This document shows, one piece after another, positions 62,386-64,000 of a stretch of 64,000 bases of DNA (positions are counted from its first letter, which is position 1; every line of letters begins with the position of its first letter). A program made the translations under genes and the position numbers. The stretch spans positions 62,001 through 126,000 of the forward strand of contig JAHCAT010000014.1 in NCBI GenBank assembly GCA_019634735.1, written 5' to 3'. This DNA is from Lysobacterales bacterium. GTDB taxonomy: Bacteria; Pseudomonadota; Gammaproteobacteria; Xanthomonadales; UBA2363. The notes beneath the pieces are model-generated. The model did not search any database. It saw only the letters and a list, made by a program, of their open reading frames with translations, and was not told the DNA's origin.

Positions 62386-63498
62386 TCACAGGCCGCCGCC
62401 GGGCATCGACTGGCGGTGGTGGCGGTGCACCGACAGCACCAGCCCGAAACCCAGCAGCAGTGTGACCGCCGAGGTGCCGCCATAACTGACCAGCGGCATC
62501 GGCACCCCGACCACGGGCAGCAGGCCGGCGACCATGGCGCCGTTGATCAGCACATAGATGCCGAAGGTCAGCGCGATCGAACCGGCCAGCAGGCGGCCGT
62601 AGGTGTGCCGTGCGGCACCGGCGATCACCAGGGTGCGGCCGATGATGAACCCGTACAGCGCCAGCATTGCGACCACGCCGACGAAACCGAACTCCTCGGC
62701 GAACACGGCGAACACGAAATCGGTGGTGTGCTCGGGCAGGAAATCCAGCTGCGACTGCGTGCCCGACATCCAGCCCTTGCCATGCAGGCCGCCGGAACCC
62801 ACCGCGATCTTCGACTGGATGATGTTCCAGCCCTGGCCCAGCGGGTCGGACTCCGGGTCCAGGAAAGTCCGCACCCGGTTGCGCTGGTAGTCGTGCATGA
62901 AGTACCAGAGCACCGGGGCGGCGGCCACGGCGAGGGCCCCGGCGGCGATGATCCAGCGCCAGGAAAGCCCGGCCAGGAACACCACGAACGCGCCGCTGGC
63001 GGCGACCAGCACGGCGGTGCCCAGGTCCGGCTGCTGGCCGATCAGCAGGGTCGGGACGGCGATCAGGACCGCCAGCATGATCAGCACCGGCCAGCGGGGC
63101 GGCAGCGGCTGGCCATGCAGCACCCAGGCCAGCATCATCGGCAGCGCCAGCTTGGCCACCTCCGAGGGCTGGAATCGGACCACCCCCAGATCCAGCCAGC
63201 GATGCGCGCCGCGCCCTTCGCCCAGCAGCGCGACCAGCACCAGCAGGACCACTGCGCCGCCATACAGCCACGGCGTCCAGCTCAGCAGCAGGCCGGGCGG
63301 CAGGCGCGCGGCCACCAGCATCAGCGCCACGCCCAGGCCGAAACGCGCCGCCTGGCGCAGCACCAGATCGGCGTTGCCGCCGCTTGCGCCGTACAGGATG
63401 GCCAGGCCGATCGCCGCCAACGCCAGCAGGCCGGCCAACAGCCACGGATCGAGCCCACCCGCGAGCGCCGCCGGGGCGCGCGACGACGACCGGCTCAC
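62386..63498 (-). CDS. rodA: Peptidoglycan glycosyltransferase RodA
   Basis: The 370-residue SEDS-family membrane protein polymerises glycan strands for cell elongation with PBP2. It has about ten helices, GEGRGAHRWLDLG, FQPSEVAKL, and the late segment PLVSYGGTSAVTLLLGFGL. The GTG at 63498 overlaps the stop of the PBP2 gene (GTGA), which decides the start. Confidence 0.96.
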   Translation of the reverse strand: MSRSSSRAPAALAGGLDPWLLAGLLALAAIGLAILYGASGGNADLVLRQAARFGLGVALMLVAARLPPGLLLSWTPWLYGGAVVLLVLVALLGEGRGAHRWLDLGVVRFQPSEVAKLALPMMLAWVLHGQPLPPRWPVLIMLAVLIAVPTLLIGQQPDLGTAVLVAASGAFVVFLAGLSWRWIIAAGALAVAAAPVLWYFMHDYQRNRVRTFLDPESDPLGQGWNIIQSKIAVGSGGLHGKGWMSGTQSQLDFLPEHTTDFVFAVFAEEFGFVGVVAMLALYGFIIGRTLVIAGAARHTYGRLLAGSIALTFGIYVLINGAMVAGLLPVVGVPMPLVSYGGTSAVTLLLGFGLVLSVHRHHRQSMPGGGL

Positions 63499-64000
63499 GG
63501 CGGACCCGCCTGACCGATCGCCCACCAGGCGTCGAGCATGCGCCGGGCGACCGGTGCCGCCGCGCGCGAGCCGCTGCCGCCACCCTCGACCACCACCACC
63601 AGCACGATGGCCGGGTCGTCGGCCGGGGCGAAGGCCACGAACAAGGCCTGGTTGCGCAGGTGCCGGGCCAGGCTGCCGGGATCCCGGCCTTCCCGCCGCG
63701 AGACGCGCTGCGCGGTGCCGGTCTTGCCGGCGATCCGGTAGGGAATGTCGTGGCCGATCGCCCGCGCCGTTCCGGTGGCGCCGTGGACGACGTCCACCAT
63801 GCCCTGGACGGCCACCTCCCAGTGTCGCGGATCGGCGAGCCGGAGCTCGGCCGCGGGTGGTTGCACGACCGGGATGGGGTCGCCGTCGATGCCGTCCTGG
63901 GTGGCGCGCAGCAGGTGCAGCGGTGCATGCAAACCGCGCCGCGCCAGGATCGACATCGACTGGGCCAGCTGCGGCATGGTGGTGACCCAGTAGCCCTGGC
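63495..64000 (-). CDS. mrdA: Penicillin-binding protein 2, C-terminal part (continues beyond the window)
   Basis: The last 167 codons of a transpeptidase are present. They include QGYWVTTMPQLAQ, the KTGTA active-site triad element (GKTGTAQRV) and NQALFVAFAPADDPAIVLVVVVEGG. The coupling to rodA identifies it as PBP2 of the elongasome. The rest of the gene lies outside the window. Confidence 0.95.
   Translation of the reverse strand, partial: QGYWVTTMPQLAQSMSILARRGLHAPLHLLRATQDGIDGDPIPVVQPPAAELRLADPRHWEVAVQGMVDVVHGATGTARAIGHDIPYRIAGKTGTAQRVSRREGRDPGSLARHLRNQALFVAFAPADDPAIVLVVVVEGGGSGSRAAAPVARRMLDAWWAIGQAGPP

Noticed and set aside
1..64000. tRNA genes, CRISPR arrays, insertion sequences, prophage genes
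   Set aside because: I looked for typical T-loop sequences, regular short repeats and transposase or integrase motifs and saw none; a tool search would be needed to exclude short or degenerate cases.

Overview
The window is one continuous stretch of very GC-rich DNA (roughly 70 % by eye) that is densely packed with genes. It looks like a chromosomal segment of a gammaproteobacterium of the order Lysobacterales (Xanthomonadales), perhaps close to Rhodanobacteraceae. The reasons are the split class II ribonucleotide reductase (NrdJa/NrdJb) with a histone H1-like gene between its halves, a DUF3011 protein, a PepSY-PhoP-PhoQ unit, the order mrdA-rodA-mltB-rlpA-dacA-ybeD-lipB-lipA, and secreted proteins ending in an 'F-x-[DN]-x-F-[EQ]' tail. 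I see no tRNA, rRNA, CRISPR array, insertion sequence or prophage.

Layout. 1-5.6 kb: end of a surface-polysaccharide region, with a giant methyltransferase/sulfotransferase/glycosyltransferase fusion (cut by the window edge), a frameshifted methyltransferase, a Wzm/Wzt-type ABC exporter and a small lipoprotein. 5.8-8.2 kb: PhoQ, PhoP and a PepSY miniprotein in one operon. 8.4-11 kb: arginine-deiminase-like hydrolase, DusA and a glycine-rich membrane protein. 11.2-22.1 kb: a PQQ-type sugar dehydrogenase lipoprotein, a Sel1-repeat prolyl hydroxylase, a secreted repeat protein, a translationally coupled pair of di-heme cytochrome and membrane patatin phospholipase, and a 7TM diguanylate cyclase. 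22.6-29.1 kb: a DUF3011 protein, an EF-hand protein and a divergent electron-transfer locus (monoheme cytochrome c and ferric-reductase-like flavocytochrome on one side, decaheme MtrA/DmsE-type cytochrome and MtrB/PioB-type porin on the other). 29.1-37.8 kb: transporters (EamA, RND pump with its adaptor, Kef-type antiporter), a PAP2 phosphatase and DUF1304/DUF4262 proteins. 37.8-42 kb: the nrdJa - H1-like - nrdJb unit, preceded by two probable NrdR boxes. 42.2-48.8 kb: a secreted delta-60-type protein, a DegQ protease, and an operon of a phosphate-binding-like protein, a HAD phosphatase and an M17 aminopeptidase. 48.9-53.6 kb: a MacAB-like adaptor/ATPase/two-permease export operon whose last gene has its 5' end triplicated. 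53.7-64 kb: EamA, the Prc protease, and the cell-shape/lipoate cluster running out of the window inside mrdA.

How the genes work together. The envelope theme dominates: O-antigen-type export, PhoPQ sensing, periplasmic quality control (DegQ, Prc) and wall synthesis and remodelling (PBP2, RodA, MltB, RlpA, DacA). The redox theme is carried by the outer-membrane porin-cytochrome locus and the di-heme cytochrome. The features most worth following up are the 197-bp tandem array at 52056-52449, which makes two coupled 66-codon leader ORFs ahead of an ABC permease; the porin-cytochrome locus; the H1-like gene inside the nrdJ unit with its tandem NrdR boxes; the cytochrome-patatin pair; and the three-enzyme fusion at the left edge.
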